Shown here in pieces: positions 6,484 to 7,131 of a DNA stretch of 7,131 nucleotides. Location: NCBI GenBank assembly GCA_015486475.1, contig WFRO01000372.1, forward strand, positions 1-7,131, given 5' to 3'. The translations under genes and the position numbers were made by a program. The notes under the pieces were generated by a model. That model made no database searches. It was not told the DNA's origin and saw nothing but the letters and a program-made list of their open reading frames with translations. The stretch's first letter is position 1; each line of letters begins with the position of its first letter. The stretch is from Bacteroidales bacterium. GTDB taxonomy: Bacteria > Bacteroidota > Bacteroidia > Bacteroidales > VadinHA17.

Positions 6484-6546
6484 AACCACCAACCACCAAC
6501 CACTAACCACCAACTATGAACTATGAACTTTGAACTCTGAACTTTA
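6484..6546 (+). repeat. Degenerate heptamer array 2 (AACNNNN, nine units)
   Basis: The stretch divides exactly into nine heptamers that all begin with AAC: AACCACC, AACCACC, AACCACT, AACCACC, AACTATG, AACTATG, AACTTTG, AACTCTG and AACTTTA. The variable half drifts from CACC to TATG to TTTG without loss of phase. Its total length of 63 bases equals the uninterrupted part of array 1. It ends two bases before the rsh promoter box, and its seventh unit supplies a TTTG that could act as a -33 element. Confidence 0.8.
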
Positions 6547-6547
6547 C

Positions 6548-6555
6548 TATCTTTG
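6548..6555 (+). promoter_or_regulatory. Bacteroidota-type -7 box TATCTTTG for the rsh gene
   Basis: TATCTTTG matches the Bacteroidetes sigma-ABfr consensus TAnnTTTG perfectly. A possible -33 TTTG is at 6529-6532, giving a 15-base spacer, shorter than the usual 19 or so. The box ends eight bases before the ATG at 6564, so transcription from it would produce an almost leaderless message, or translation may begin at the ATG at 6603. Confidence 0.5.
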
Positions 6556-6563
6556 CCTCCTCA

Positions 6564-7131
6564 ATGGCACAGGCAAAACATACCGATGAGGAGACAGCCC
6601 GGATGGTGCAGCGGCACTACCGCAGTTTTCTCCGGATGATCAAGAAATATCTGGATGATCAGGACCAGGCCATGGTACGGCGGGCGGTGCGGCACACCCT
6701 CACCCTCGAGGGCAGGGAGGTGAGCTTTAGTGGCGATCCCTACCTCGTGCATGCCATGAACGTGGCACGCATCGTCCTGGAGCAACTGGGCCTGGGCGCC
6801 GACGCGGTCATCGGAGCCCTCTACCACGACATCAGCCGCATCGCGAAGGTCCCTCCCGACTTTTTTGAGAAGGAGTTCGGCCGCGGCGTACGCGACCTGG
6901 TGGAAGGGCTGGGCAAGATCTCAGGCCTCGACCCCGACAAGGCAGCGGTGCGCACGGAGAACTTCCGCGAGATGATCCTCAACCTGGCCGGCGACATACG
7001 TGTGATCCTCATCCGCCTCGCCGAGCAGCTGGAGGTGATGCGCAACCTCGACAAGGCCGGTCCGGCCGACCAGGTAGCTATCGCCACGGAAGCCTATTAC
7101 CTCTACGCCCCCCTGGCACACCGCCTGGGCC
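6564..7131 (+). CDS. RelA/SpoT homologue ((p)ppGpp synthetase/hydrolase family), 3' partial, degenerate HD domain
   Basis: Alarmone enzyme of the stringent response, cytoplasmic. The first 189 residues are visible and match the N-terminal HD domain of long RelA/SpoT proteins: GDPYLVHAMNVARIV (57-71), ALYHD (85-89), RTENFREMILNLAGDIRVIL (130-149), and EAYYLYAPLAHRLG (176-189) at the start of the linker to the synthetase. Compared with Rel of Streptococcus dysgalactiae subsp. equisimilis, the metal ligands His53, His77 and Asp78 are kept (His63, His88, Asp89). Arg44 is Ser54, the Glu81-Asp82 pair is Arg92-Ile93, Asp144 is Glu154 and Asn148 is Val158. The hydrolase is therefore probably weak or inactive, suggesting a synthetase-type (RelA-like) member. 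The synthetase, TGS and ACT domains would lie beyond the window. The start at 6564 follows a TAnnTTTG box; ATG 6603 (Met14), with GAGGAG nine bases upstream, is an alternative. The gene is GC-rich. Confidence 0.9.
   Translation, partial: MAQAKHTDEETARMVQRHYRSFLRMIKKYLDDQDQAMVRRAVRHTLTLEGREVSFSGDPYLVHAMNVARIVLEQLGLGADAVIGALYHDISRIAKVPPDFFEKEFGRGVRDLVEGLGKISGLDPDKAAVRTENFREMILNLAGDIRVILIRLAEQLEVMRNLDKAGPADQVAIATEAYYLYAPLAHRLG

Noticed and set aside
6303..6546. CRISPR-like array
   Set aside because: The units are 7-8 bases with no spacers, and no cas gene is present.

Overview
The window looks like chromosomal DNA of a Bacteroidota bacterium, probably a member of the Bacteroidales. The pointers are a PIF1-type helicase of the HRDC plus helix-turn-helix architecture common in that phylum, a perfect TAnnTTTG promoter element, starts without Shine-Dalgarno sequences, and long intergenic stretches built from degenerate short-word repeats. 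The genus cannot be fixed from the sequence. All four genes lie on the + strand.

Layout. Positions 1-2300 hold most of a glycoside hydrolase family 3 beta-glycosidase whose 5' end is outside the window. After 42 bases comes a PIF1/RecD2-like helicase with HRDC and C-terminal HTH domains (2343-4898), probably from a non-ATG start. Next is an IS110-family insertion sequence: a structured non-coding left end of about 200 bases (about 4899-5100) followed by its 340-residue DEDD recombinase (5101-6123). Positions 6124-6563 contain no gene. They hold the short right end of the element, a set of GC-rich REP-like palindromes (6163-6283), and a mosaic of degenerate 7- and 8-base word arrays (6285-6546). 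A promoter box at 6548-6555 sits almost on top of the start of a RelA/SpoT-type (p)ppGpp enzyme (6564 to the window end). Only its HD half is visible, and that half has lost several hydrolase residues.

How the parts relate. The GH3 enzyme (carbohydrate use), the helicase (DNA transactions) and the Rsh protein (stringent response) are unrelated chromosomal genes. The IS110 element is the accessory piece between the helicase and rsh. Its AT-richer coding sequence contrasts with the GC-rich GH3 and rsh genes, which fits a separate origin.

The most interesting object is the non-coding left end of the IS110 element. It folds into two consecutive imperfect stem-loops with internal loops, as expected for a bridge RNA that guides the recombinase. 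One arm could pair at 12 of 13 positions (two of them wobbles) with the G-rich sequence just outside the presumed left end. The right end lies against REP-like palindromes, a known kind of target for this family. The heptamer arrays upstream of rsh and the degenerate HD site of Rsh are the next most notable signals.
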